Below are positions 1 through 7,019 of a DNA stretch of 52,175 nucleotides, piece by piece. The DNA is from Betaproteobacteria bacterium. Lineage in GTDB: Bacteria > Pseudomonadota > Gammaproteobacteria > Burkholderiales > SG8-39. Within the stretch, counting starts at the first letter, position 1. Each line of letters begins with the position of its first letter. Below the pieces are notes generated by a model, which was given only the letters and a program-made list of their open reading frames with translations, searched no databases and was not told the DNA's origin. A program made the translations under genes and the position numbers. The stretch is taken from the NCBI GenBank assembly GCA_947476535.1, contig CANJRC010000015.1:1-52175 (forward strand), written 5' to 3'.

Positions 1-358
1 CTGCACGCCCCCTGAGCGCAGTCGCTCCGAGCTGAAGGTTTTCCAGCACCGACAATTCGGCAAACACCTGGCGGCCTTCGGGCACCTGCAACAGCCCCTG
101 ACGCGACACCGTCCAGGGATCCTTGCCGACCATCTGCTCGCCGTCGAGCGTGATCGAGCCGGACGCGACGCGCACCTGGCCGCTGACGCAGTTGAGCAGC
201 GTGGACTTGCCCGCGCCATTGGGGCCGATAAGCGCAACCATCTCGCCCTTGTTGACGGTGAGACTGACGCCTCGCAAGGCCTGGATGCCGCTGTAATTGG
301 CCTTGAGGTCGGTGACCTCCAGCATGATTTGTCCGGGGGAGTTCATCTGCGCTGTCAT
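1..358 (-). CDS. livF: Branched-chain amino acid-type ABC transporter ATPase LivF (3' part outside window)
   Basis: This is the amino-terminal 119 codons of a LivF-type ATPase, one of the two nucleotide-binding subunits of a LivFGHM importer. The protein would sit on the cytoplasmic face of the membrane. Walker A GPNGAGKST is at residues 45-53, and the Q-loop region LLQVPEGRQVF (from about residue 89) is typical of LivF rather than LivG. The signature motif and Walker B lie beyond the window edge. The ATG at 358 begins 4 bases after the livG stop; a second in-frame ATG at 346 is possible. It is the last visible gene of the livHMGF unit. In betaproteobacteria such importers carry amino acids, but also aromatic acids and other small carboxylates, so the substrate is open. 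Confidence 0.93.
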   Translation of the reverse strand, partial: MTAQMNSPGQIMLEVTDLKANYSGIQALRGVSLTVNKGEMVALIGPNGAGKSTLLNCVSGQVRVASGSITLDGEQMVGKDPWTVSRQGLLQVPEGRQVFAELSVLENLQLGATALRGRA

Positions 359-362
359 CGAC

Positions 363-1118
363 TCATGCGCCAAGGTATGCGGCGATCACCGCCGGATCGG
401 AGGTGACCTGCTTGGGTGGCCCCTCGGCAATCAGGCGCCCGCCATCGAGCACATAGACATGCTCGCACAGCTTGGTGACAAAGCGCATGTTGTGTTCGAT
501 CAGCAGCACTGCCATGCCCCCGTTCGCCAGTTCGCGGAAAATGCCGCCCAGTTCGCCCGCCTCCACATCGTTCATGCCCGCAACCGGCTCGTCGAGCAAC
601 AACACCGACGGCCCCGATGCCAGCGCGCGCATCATTTCCACTCGCCGCTGGTGTCCATAGGCAAGGCTTCCCGCGGGATAGCTGGCATAACGGGTCATGC
701 CGAATTTCTCGAGCAAGGCGCCGGCCTTTTCGCGAATCTGCCGCGTCTCGGCACGCGCTGACGGCAGGGCGAAAAGGCTGGAAACGAGGGAGCACTTTTC
801 ATGACGATGAAATCCGCCCATCACGTTGTCGATGACGGGTGCTTCCTTGAAAAGGCGGATATTCTGGAACGTTCTGGCAAGGCCGGCACGGCTGACTTCG
901 TGCGGCGAGGTCGTGCTCAGGTCGCGATCGTCCAGCTTGATGGCGCCGGCAGTCAGTTCCATCATGCCCGTGATCAGGTTGACTATGGTGGTCTTGCCTG
1001 CGCCATTGGGTCCGATCAGGCCGGTAATGCGGCCCGACGGCACCTGCATAGACACATTGTCGGCGGCGATGACGCCACCAAATCTCTTGGACACCCGGTC
1101 GAGAACAAGCGTACTCAT
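363..1118 (-). CDS. livG: Branched-chain amino acid-type ABC transporter ATPase LivG
   Basis: This is a 251-residue ABC ATPase, the LivG partner of LivF. Walker A GPNGAGKT is at 36-43, the Q-loop TFQN is around 83-86, the degenerate signature LAYGHQRR is around 152-159, Walker B VLLLDEP is around 172-178, and the H-loop histidine lies in LLIEHNMRFV. The signature reads AYGHQ instead of LSGGQ, which is normal for the LivG branch. The start ATG overlaps the livM stop by 4 bases (ATGA), so translation is probably coupled. The length matches the family. The role, energising import through LivH and LivM, is secure; the transported compound is not. Nearby catabolic genes suggest it may serve their substrate. 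Confidence 0.95.
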   Translation of the reverse strand: MSTLVLDRVSKRFGGVIAADNVSMQVPSGRITGLIGPNGAGKTTIVNLITGMMELTAGAIKLDDRDLSTTSPHEVSRAGLARTFQNIRLFKEAPVIDNVMGGFHRHEKCSLVSSLFALPSARAETRQIREKAGALLEKFGMTRYASYPAGSLAYGHQRRVEMMRALASGPSVLLLDEPVAGMNDVEAGELGGIFRELANGGMAVLLIEHNMRFVTKLCEHVYVLDGGRLIAEGPPKQVTSDPAVIAAYLGA

Positions 1119-2002
1119 GCATTGTCCCCCTTCGCGATCGCAGCCCGGTCCATGCGCGCCATGCGCCGGCGATGCAGGTACTCCACGAACGTGTCGAATA
1201 CGCCACGCGGCAGGTGCGCCATGACGACAATCATGATGAGCCCGTAGACAAGGGTGCGGTACTCGGCCAGCGGCCTCGCAAGCTCAGGCAGGGCGATCAG
1301 GACGGCGGCACCAACCACCGGCCCCCATATGGAACGCCTGCCGCCAAACACCACATAGGTCAGCGCCGCGACCAGGAAATCGAAACCGAAGCGCTGAGGC
1401 TCAATGGTGTACGTATTGAAGGCCTCCATCGCGCCGAAATACCCCGCAATGGCCCCCGAAATCGCAAACGCAACGGACTGGTAATAGCGCACCGACGCGC
1501 CCAAGGACGCAGCGACCATTTCGTCCTGACGGATGGCATCGAACGCTCGGCCTAGGCGCGTGCGACTGATCGCCCAAATGATATAGAGGGTGACCAGGAG
1601 CGATATGAACAAGGTTCCCGTCGACACGACCTTGGGAATGCCGTTCATGCCCATGGCACCCCCTGTAAAGCGCTCCGAATAAACGTTCAGCGACAGCACG
1701 ACCTGCACAAAAGCCAGGGTCGCGATCGCCTGGTAGACCCCGCGCAATCTCGCCAGCGGCCAGGACAGCAGCAAGGCCACCAGTGTTCCAGCAGCCGTTC
1801 CCGCGATGACGGACAGTGCCGGATGCACCCCCGCGCGCAGCGTCAGCCACGCCGAGAGGTATGCGCCGATCGCGGTGAGTCCCGCGTTGGCCACCGAAAA
1901 TACACCCGCACGCAATACGATGTACTGCCCGAGAGCAAATCCCGAATGCAGCAGGAACAGGTCGATCAGCGGCCGATAGGCAATAAACAGGTCGCTCATC
2001 AT
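1115..2002 (-). CDS. livM: Branched-chain amino acid-type ABC transporter permease LivM
   Basis: This 295-residue polytopic inner-membrane protein has about eight hydrophobic segments and the LivM/LivH-type permease pattern. The segment LRAGVFSVANAGLTAIGAYL near residues 30-50 is characteristic of LivM, and the family cytoplasmic-loop region falls around SRTRLGRAFDAIRQDEMVAASLG. It forms the transmembrane channel with LivH. The start ATG at 2002 overlaps the livH stop as ATGA, and the 3' end overlaps livG in the same way, so the four genes form one tight operon. No truncation is seen. The alternative start one codon downstream (1999) makes no functional difference. Confidence 0.94.
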   Translation of the reverse strand: MMSDLFIAYRPLIDLFLLHSGFALGQYIVLRAGVFSVANAGLTAIGAYLSAWLTLRAGVHPALSVIAGTAAGTLVALLLSWPLARLRGVYQAIATLAFVQVVLSLNVYSERFTGGAMGMNGIPKVVSTGTLFISLLVTLYIIWAISRTRLGRAFDAIRQDEMVAASLGASVRYYQSVAFAISGAIAGYFGAMEAFNTYTIEPQRFGFDFLVAALTYVVFGGRRSIWGPVVGAAVLIALPELARPLAEYRTLVYGLIMIVVMAHLPRGVFDTFVEYLHRRRMARMDRAAIAKGDNA

Positions 2003-2892
2003 CGGCCCCGCATCGCGCCGGCTTCAGGCTTGCCTAGCAGGCCGTGCGGCCGTATCAGCAAAATGATGAAGAGCAGCGAGAAAATGATGGTGTCTGTCAG
2101 GCCTGAAGGAAGAAAAGCGACCGTCATCGTCTGGATCATGCCAAGCACCAGTCCAGCCAGAAGCGCGCCCGGGATGCTGCCAAGACCGCCCAGGATCACC
2201 ACAACAAAGCCGCGCAGCAGATAGGGTTCGCCCATGACAAAGTGAATGCTGTTGAACGCGAGCCCCACCAACACCCCTGCCGCGCCCGCCAGGGCGCCCG
2301 ACATGAAGAAGGTCTGGAAGAACACGAAATTGGGATTAACCCCCACCAGCGTTGCGGCGCGCTCGTTCCCCGCCACCGCGCGAACCTGCCGACCGAACGC
2401 CGTGCGATAGAGGTACCAGGTCAGGATCACCACGAGGACTGCGGCACAGGCCGCCATCACCAGCTGCAGCGCCGATACGCGCAAGCCAAAGAACTCGTAA
2501 ATCACCACAGGCATGGTTTCGAACGGGAAGCGCATGATCTGCGTGTTCGAGATCTTCTGCGCGATGGTCATGATCGCCAGGCTCGCGCCGATCGACGTGA
2601 TGATCGCGCCGAACTCAAGCTCCGCAAACCCGCTTTTCCTCAGCTTGCGAAAGGCGCCGACCTCGATCAGCACCGAGAGCAGGCCGCTTGCGAGCATGGC
2701 GAGCAGGAACCCCAACCAGAGTGGCCAGCCTGCCTGCACCGAGTAGAGCGCGACGAATGCGCCGGTCATGAACACGGCACCGTGGGCCAGATTGAGGATC
2801 TGGTGAATACCGAACACCAGCGTAAAGCCGATCGCGAACAGCGCGTACACGCCGCCGACGATGAGGCCATTGAGGATTTGCTGCAGGATCAT
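1999..2892 (-). CDS. livH: Branched-chain amino acid-type ABC transporter permease LivH
   Basis: This is a 297-residue LivH permease beginning MILQQILNGLIVGGVYALFA, the usual amino terminus of the family. The frame is open further upstream to 2952, but I place the start at the ATG at 2892. A GGAG lies about 9 bases before it, and the extra 20 residues look unlike the family. Several transmembrane helices are visible, with the conserved GLFNLAHG-like segment as QILNLAHGAVFMTGAFVAL. livM, livG and livF follow with overlaps or a 4-base gap. No periplasmic binding protein (LivK) is encoded between this gene and the upstream SDR; it may lie beyond the left edge or elsewhere. Confidence 0.94.
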   Translation of the reverse strand: MILQQILNGLIVGGVYALFAIGFTLVFGIHQILNLAHGAVFMTGAFVALYSVQAGWPLWLGFLLAMLASGLLSVLIEVGAFRKLRKSGFAELEFGAIITSIGASLAIMTIAQKISNTQIMRFPFETMPVVIYEFFGLRVSALQLVMAACAAVLVVILTWYLYRTAFGRQVRAVAGNERAATLVGVNPNFVFFQTFFMSGALAGAAGVLVGLAFNSIHFVMGEPYLLRGFVVVILGGLGSIPGALLAGLVLGMIQTMTVAFLPSGLTDTIIFSLLFIILLIRPHGLLGKPEAGAMRGR

Positions 2893-3241
2893 TGCATCAT
2901 GCTCCGCGAGGCTTTCGCCCCTGCATACCACTTGCACGGTTGTGTGAGTCAAGCCCTGATGGGCGCACGCATTCTAGCCACGAAACATTATTTTCGTATA
3001 GCGTTTTCCCCAGCATTCGCATGGTGCGTTGCAATAGCGAGAGCGGGGGCGAGCCCGTGATCCTCATTCCATTCTGAATCTGTGCAACGCATCAAGGATC
3101 GGGGTGTGACGCGACGAGCATCGTCAATACCGAGCAGCTTGCTCGGATGATGGCGTCCGTTATTCTGCATGCAGAATAAGAAATGCTCTGTATATAACCA
3201 ACACTCTCCGTTTCCATGACCCGACTGAGTGTGCGGCTGCG
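2893..3241. other. 349-bp non-coding gap before livH
   Basis: No convincing gene is seen. The gap separates the SDR stop from livH and carries at least two inverted repeats: CCGAGCA-gct-TGCTCGG at 3130-3146 and the perfect palindrome at 3160-3179. An AT-richer patch around 2985-3012 includes a partly symmetric TTTTCGTATAGCGTTTT. Neither palindrome is followed by a T run on either strand, so operators are more likely than terminators. The livHMGF promoter is probably here, but I could not fix a -35/-10 pair with confidence. Confidence 0.6.
3160..3179. promoter_or_regulatory. Perfect 20-bp palindrome, probable operator
   Basis: The sequence TTATTCTGCATGCAGAATAA equals its own reverse complement over all 20 bases. 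It lies 63 bp beyond the end of the SDR gene and about 270 bp upstream of livH. The TTCTG/CAGAA half-sites with no unpaired centre suit a dimeric regulator and would make a poor hairpin. Which regulator binds is not visible; no regulator gene flanks it in this cluster. Confidence 0.5.
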
Positions 3242-4006
3242 CTAGAAACTGGTCAGACCGAGCGACAAGCCGCCGTCAATCACCAGGGCGTGCCCCGTGC
3301 ACCAGTCGGCGCGCAGACAGTAGTCCATTGCCTCGGCGACATCCCCCTCGCTGCCGATGCGACCCAGTACATGCGATGAGGCGAGGCCTTCCATTCTCAC
3401 CACATGCTGCTCTGCCGTGAACAGCCCGGCGCGGATGTTGATCTCGGTCGGCACCGCCCCCGGCACGATGCAATTGACGCGAATCTGCTTTGGCCCGAGT
3501 TCAGCGGCCAGCACCTTGGTCAGCGCTTCGAGCGCCCCTTTGGTGGCCGCGTATGCGGAGGCCCCGGGAAAGGCGCGCCGGGTGTGCACCGAACCGATGA
3601 AGGCAATGGCGCCGCGGCGCTTCTCGAGGTGAGGCACCGCCAGTCCGGTGAGCAGCATGCCGGCGACCACGTTCACATGAAACACGTCGATCAGCGCCTG
3701 CTCGTCGAGGCCGGTAATCGGCCCATGCAGCATGTTGCCGGCATTGCTGACCAGCGCGTCGAGGCCGCCGCCATGTTCCACCGCAGCTTCGATGATGCGC
3801 CGTCGATCGGCGTCCTTGGTCACGTCCGCGGCCTCTCCGCGGCAATTCGGACCGAGTTCGCGCGCAACCGCCTTGATCTTGTCCTCGCGCCGCCCGCAGA
3901 TCGTGACCCGCGCGCCGCGCTGCGTATAGAAGCGCGCGACGCCAGCGCCGATGCCCGAACCGCCGCCGGTGATCAGCACCGACATTTTTTCAATAGGACG
4001 CATCAT
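3242..4006 (-). CDS. Short-chain dehydrogenase/reductase, probably NADP(H)-dependent
   Basis: This is a classical SDR of 254 residues with one Rossmann domain. The cofactor motif TGGGSGIG is at 13-20, NAG at 88-90, and the catalytic tetrad is Asn112, Ser139, Tyr152 and Lys156 (YAATK). The arginines in CGRRED after strand 2 suggest NADP(H) rather than NAD(H); that is inference. The start at 4006 has AGGAGG about 10 bases upstream and overlaps the preceding ThuA-like gene as ATGA, so the two are co-translated. The substrate cannot be read from sequence. The neighbours (P450, second SDR, ThuA-like protein, importer) suggest oxidation of a hydroxylated catabolic intermediate. Confidence 0.88.
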   Translation of the reverse strand: MMRPIEKMSVLITGGGSGIGAGVARFYTQRGARVTICGRREDKIKAVARELGPNCRGEAADVTKDADRRRIIEAAVEHGGGLDALVSNAGNMLHGPITGLDEQALIDVFHVNVVAGMLLTGLAVPHLEKRRGAIAFIGSVHTRRAFPGASAYAATKGALEALTKVLAAELGPKQIRVNCIVPGAVPTEINIRAGLFTAEQHVVRMEGLASSHVLGRIGSEGDVAEAMDYCLRADWCTGHALVIDGGLSLGLTSF

Positions 4007-4737
4007 GTCTTTGCCACCTCCTGGTCGCTGCGGCCTAGGGCCCAGAGCGCCGCGCGAGTAATCAGTTTCTGATGAACGGGATGATCAAGCGATGCAGCGT
4101 CATGGCCCAGCGCGTCATATACGACCCGGCCGCCCTGCCATTCACGTGTCCACAGCACCGGCATCCACTGCCCCGGGGTCCCCGCAGGTCCGGCCTCCTT
4201 TCCTCCCGTGGGGCGCGCCTCAGCCAGAGGCACTACATCAGGCGCCACCCATAACCCCCCATAGACCTCGTCATCGCATTGGAAAGCGGGCAGCCCATCG
4301 GTCAGGGGGCTTGGGTGCTCGCCTAGGAATCGCACCTCAACCGCGCCAAATGGCGGGTGTCCGGACGTTCCCCACACCCAGCGGCCACCGACGATCTCCC
4401 CCCACTCCGGCCAGTCATCGAAGCTGATGCTGGCCGCGTGCATGGCCAGCATTGCCTTGCCCTGGCGCAGGTGAGCGCGCAATGCTTCGCGCCCCGCTTC
4501 GGAGAATGCGAGTGCCCAGCGGGCGCGATACTGCTCGTATTGCGGAGCCAGCATGCGAAATCGAATGGCGCCGAATGTCAGCAGGTCATAGGAACCGCTG
4601 GCCAGCATCCGGCAGCCTTCCTCGATATCCTCCACGACGTCGGTCTGTATGCCGGCACGTGCCAGCGTAGACTTCACTGACGGCGCACTGTTCTCCAACG
4701 GATGATGGACACCTCCGCCAATCAGCAGATTGCGCAT
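4003..4737 (-). CDS. ThuA-like (trehalose utilisation-family) domain protein
   Basis: This is a 244-residue single-domain protein of the ThuA family, which has a class I glutamine amidotransferase-like fold. Visible hallmarks are the early GGGVHHP, the middle HAASISFDDWPEWGEIVGGRW, the DDEVYGG segment, and the late WQGGRVVYDALGHD with RAALWALG near the end. ThuA of rhizobia takes part in conversion of keto-disaccharides; most other members have no proven reaction, so none is claimed here. The ATG at 4737 is chosen because GGAG lies 8 bases upstream and the 24-residue upstream extension is not family-like. It is coupled by ATGA overlap to the SDR that follows. The palindromic stretch just upstream suggests its own control point. 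Confidence 0.8.
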   Translation of the reverse strand: MRNLLIGGGVHHPLENSAPSVKSTLARAGIQTDVVEDIEEGCRMLASGSYDLLTFGAIRFRMLAPQYEQYRARWALAFSEAGREALRAHLRQGKAMLAMHAASISFDDWPEWGEIVGGRWVWGTSGHPPFGAVEVRFLGEHPSPLTDGLPAFQCDDEVYGGLWVAPDVVPLAEARPTGGKEAGPAGTPGQWMPVLWTREWQGGRVVYDALGHDAASLDHPVHQKLITRAALWALGRSDQEVAKT

Positions 4738-4789
4738 GGAAGGGCTCCTTAAAGTCGGTTTCAATATGAAGGAAACAATCCCCTCATGC

Positions 4790-4825
4790 TCCCCTGCCTC
4801 AGGGGACATTTCGGAAATTCTGAAA
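4790..4825. promoter_or_regulatory. Palindrome and hairpin between SDR and ThuA-like genes
   Basis: Two symmetric elements sit in the 95-bp gap. One is a hairpin TCCCCTG-cct-CAGGGGA at 4790-4806. The other is a 17-bp palindrome of the form TTTCnGAAnTTCnGAAA at 4809-4825, ending 8 bases before the upstream SDR stop. Neither has a T run on the transcribed strand. The palindrome looks like a dimer-binding operator for an internal promoter ahead of the ThuA-SDR pair; this is inference. Confidence 0.4.
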
Positions 4826-4832
4826 TGACCTC

Positions 4833-5597
4833 TTACTTGGCTGGCGCTTCGCGCGGCAAGAGTGCGAGCAACGCACGGGATGCGCCGCCGTCCACCAGCA
4901 GTTCCTGGCCGTTAATGTAACTCGCCTCGTCCGAGCCGAGAAAGATGACGGCATTGGCAATATCTTCTGCCGTGCCCAGTCGCCGTGTCGGCACCGCCTG
5001 CCCCCGCAACTGGCGCACCGCCGGGTTGGCGAAAAACGGCGCCGAAATGCCTGCGTCGATAAATCCCGGCGCCACGGCATTCACCCGGATGCCCAGCGGC
5101 CCCCACTCCACGGCCATGAGCTCGCTCAGTGCGGCAAAGCCGCTCTTGGCCGCCGGATAAGCCCCGCTGTTAGGGGCAGGGTGCACGCCGTTGATCGACG
5201 TGATGTTGACGATGCAACCGGAACCACGTTTGACCATGCGTCGCGCAGCAGCTCGCCCGACGATGAACCCGGCCACCAGGTTGACGTCGATGACACGCCT
5301 GAACTCGGCGAGGTCCTGGTCCATCAGCGGCGCGAAGCGGCCGATCCCCGCGCAATTGACGACCAAGTCGGGCACCGAGCCGTTCTTTTCAACGGCGGCG
5401 TCAAGGGCCGCCTCCACCGAGCGCTCATCGGTAACATCGCACTGCAGCCCGATCGCTCCCGTCAATTTACCGGCGCGCGACTGCGCCCGCGCGCCGTCCT
5501 GATCCACCAGCGTCACCCGATAGCCCGCTGCTGATGCGCGCGCGCCGATTGCGGCACCGATGTCGCCGCCACCACCCGTTACGAATGCATGTTTCAT
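4833..5597 (-). CDS. Short-chain dehydrogenase/reductase, probably NAD(H)-dependent
   Basis: This is a classical SDR of 254 residues. The cofactor motif TGGGGDIG is at 7-14, NCAG at 81-84, and the catalytic residues are Asn106, Ser134, Tyr147 and Lys151 (YPAAK). The C-terminal INGQELLVDGG segment is typical of the FabG-like branch. Asp32 at the end of strand 2 (TLVDQD) suggests NAD(H) preference, in contrast to the neighbouring SDR at 3242-4006. The start at 5597 is supported by AGGAGG 7 bases upstream; an in-frame extension to 5645 lacks this. It lies 74 bp after the P450 stop on the same strand. The substrate is unknown; oxidation of an alcohol made by the P450 is a reasonable guess. Confidence 0.88.
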   Translation of the reverse strand: MKHAFVTGGGGDIGAAIGARASAAGYRVTLVDQDGARAQSRAGKLTGAIGLQCDVTDERSVEAALDAAVEKNGSVPDLVVNCAGIGRFAPLMDQDLAEFRRVIDVNLVAGFIVGRAAARRMVKRGSGCIVNITSINGVHPAPNSGAYPAAKSGFAALSELMAVEWGPLGIRVNAVAPGFIDAGISAPFFANPAVRQLRGQAVPTRRLGTAEDIANAVIFLGSDEASYINGQELLVDGGASRALLALLPREAPAK

Positions 5598-5671
5598 TTC
5601 AACGCCTCCTAAAGAATCTATGCATGCCGGGCCCGGCTTCGTCACCGCCCCGTCCTTCGCTCGCAGTCACC

Positions 5672-6871
5672 CTAGCCGAGAAGAATTGGGTACTTGCCCC
5701 AGTTGTTACGCACCGTGGAACGGTCGATGGCACCGGGGTTGTCCGGATCGGGCCGCGCGTTGTGCGCCAGCAGGGACCGGGCGATCAGCGTCACCGTACC
5801 GAACTGATGCTCGGCAGGATCGGTGCTCGGCTTGGCGAGTGCCCCGGCAGCCAAGTTCAACCCCAGGCAGGAGTGCATACCAATGCCGAATGACAGGCCG
5901 TAAGGCGGCGTGCCCTTTTGCACTTCACGGTGCGGGTTGTAGTCGGCCGCATCAGCACCGAAAACCTCGGTGTCGCGATTGGCCTTCATCAGGTCGATGC
6001 TCACGTAATCGCTCGGCGTTGCATTGGCGCCGCCAGGCAATTGCATCGGGCAGGTGGGCCGGCGCCCCGCCGTCGGGCTGGAGGGATGCAGCCGCATGCT
6101 CTCGTGGATGGAACGCTGCAGGAACAGCATGTCGGTGCGCTGGCGCTGCTTATCCTGCGGGTGTTGCTCGCCCCACCAGAACAACTCGTGCATGGCATGG
6201 CTCAGAGTGTGGATCGAGGTGAAGGCACCTGCCAGCAGGAAGAAACCAATCTCCTTCATCAGCACATCCTGCGACAGCGGTACTTCCGCCTCGTTGCGCA
6301 GCAACTCGACCAGGATGTCGCGCGGCAGTTCCTCCTCCTTGAGTTCGCCCTTGGCGAATCGCGCCAGCAGCTCGCGCCGGCGCTTCATCGAGGGTTGGAA
6401 GAACTCCTTGTCGAATTCCGCCATGGCCTTGCGGATCTCGTCGCGTATCACTTCCTTGTCCCCGAGTGCCTGGCCCAGCGTCGCCGCCTTGCCAAAAGTC
6501 AGCAGGTTGCGCAGCAACCTGTCGGTCTCCTCAGGCGTGCGCGTTGGACGGTCAACGCCGGAGAAGTCAGCCGTGAGATTCATCATCACGCGAAATCCCA
6601 GGTTCACCAGGTCGGCCTTGCCCTGCTTGAGGTAGGGCGCGATGGTCTCTTCCAATGTTGCGGGAAACACCGCCTTTTCGTACCACTTGAAGAAGTCGCG
6701 CCGGAACACCTTGATCTCGACGTTGCGCCGGACCCGGTGCTCTTCGCCGTGCAGGTTGACGATGGTCTTCTCGAACATGATGGCGCCCTCGTCATACAGC
6801 GCCTGGCGCAGGTCCGGCACGCGCAGGGTTTCGTTGGCGGTCTTGTAACGATCGATGACAATGGGATTCAT
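5672..6871 (-). CDS. Soluble bacterial cytochrome P450
   Basis: This 399-residue haem monooxygenase is a typical soluble bacterial P450 with no membrane anchor or fused reductase. The I-helix AGAFTS is at 214-219, the K-helix ExxR as ESMR at 257-260, and the haem loop FGIGMHSCLG at 328-337, with Cys335 as the proximal ligand. The ATG at 6871 has GGAGGAG upstream; an upstream in-frame start at 6892 is less likely. No ferredoxin or ferredoxin reductase gene is adjacent, so electrons must come from partners encoded elsewhere. It is the first gene of the minus-strand cluster that continues with two SDRs, a ThuA-like gene and the Liv importer. The promoter should lie in 6872-7019. I cannot assign a CYP family or substrate. 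Confidence 0.92.
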   Translation of the reverse strand: MNPIVIDRYKTANETLRVPDLRQALYDEGAIMFEKTIVNLHGEEHRVRRNVEIKVFRRDFFKWYEKAVFPATLEETIAPYLKQGKADLVNLGFRVMMNLTADFSGVDRPTRTPEETDRLLRNLLTFGKAATLGQALGDKEVIRDEIRKAMAEFDKEFFQPSMKRRRELLARFAKGELKEEELPRDILVELLRNEAEVPLSQDVLMKEIGFFLLAGAFTSIHTLSHAMHELFWWGEQHPQDKQRQRTDMLFLQRSIHESMRLHPSSPTAGRRPTCPMQLPGGANATPSDYVSIDLMKANRDTEVFGADAADYNPHREVQKGTPPYGLSFGIGMHSCLGLNLAAGALAKPSTDPAEHQFGTVTLIARSLLAHNARPDPDNPGAIDRSTVRNNWGKYPILLG

Positions 6872-7019
6872 GGGTACTCCTCCATTAGGCACGCGCGTTG
6901 AAGCCGCGCCTTGCGGTCCGATGCCCGGTTACGGCGCCGCCTCAAATCGACACGAATGGTACATGAACCGGCTGGCCACGAACCATCCTGCAATTGCGGT
7001 CAGCGTGCACCTGGAGGCG

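Noticed and set aside
3160-3179. Terminator or recombination site
   Set aside because: There is no T tail and no loop, and no integrase or repeat partner was seen; an operator is the better reading.
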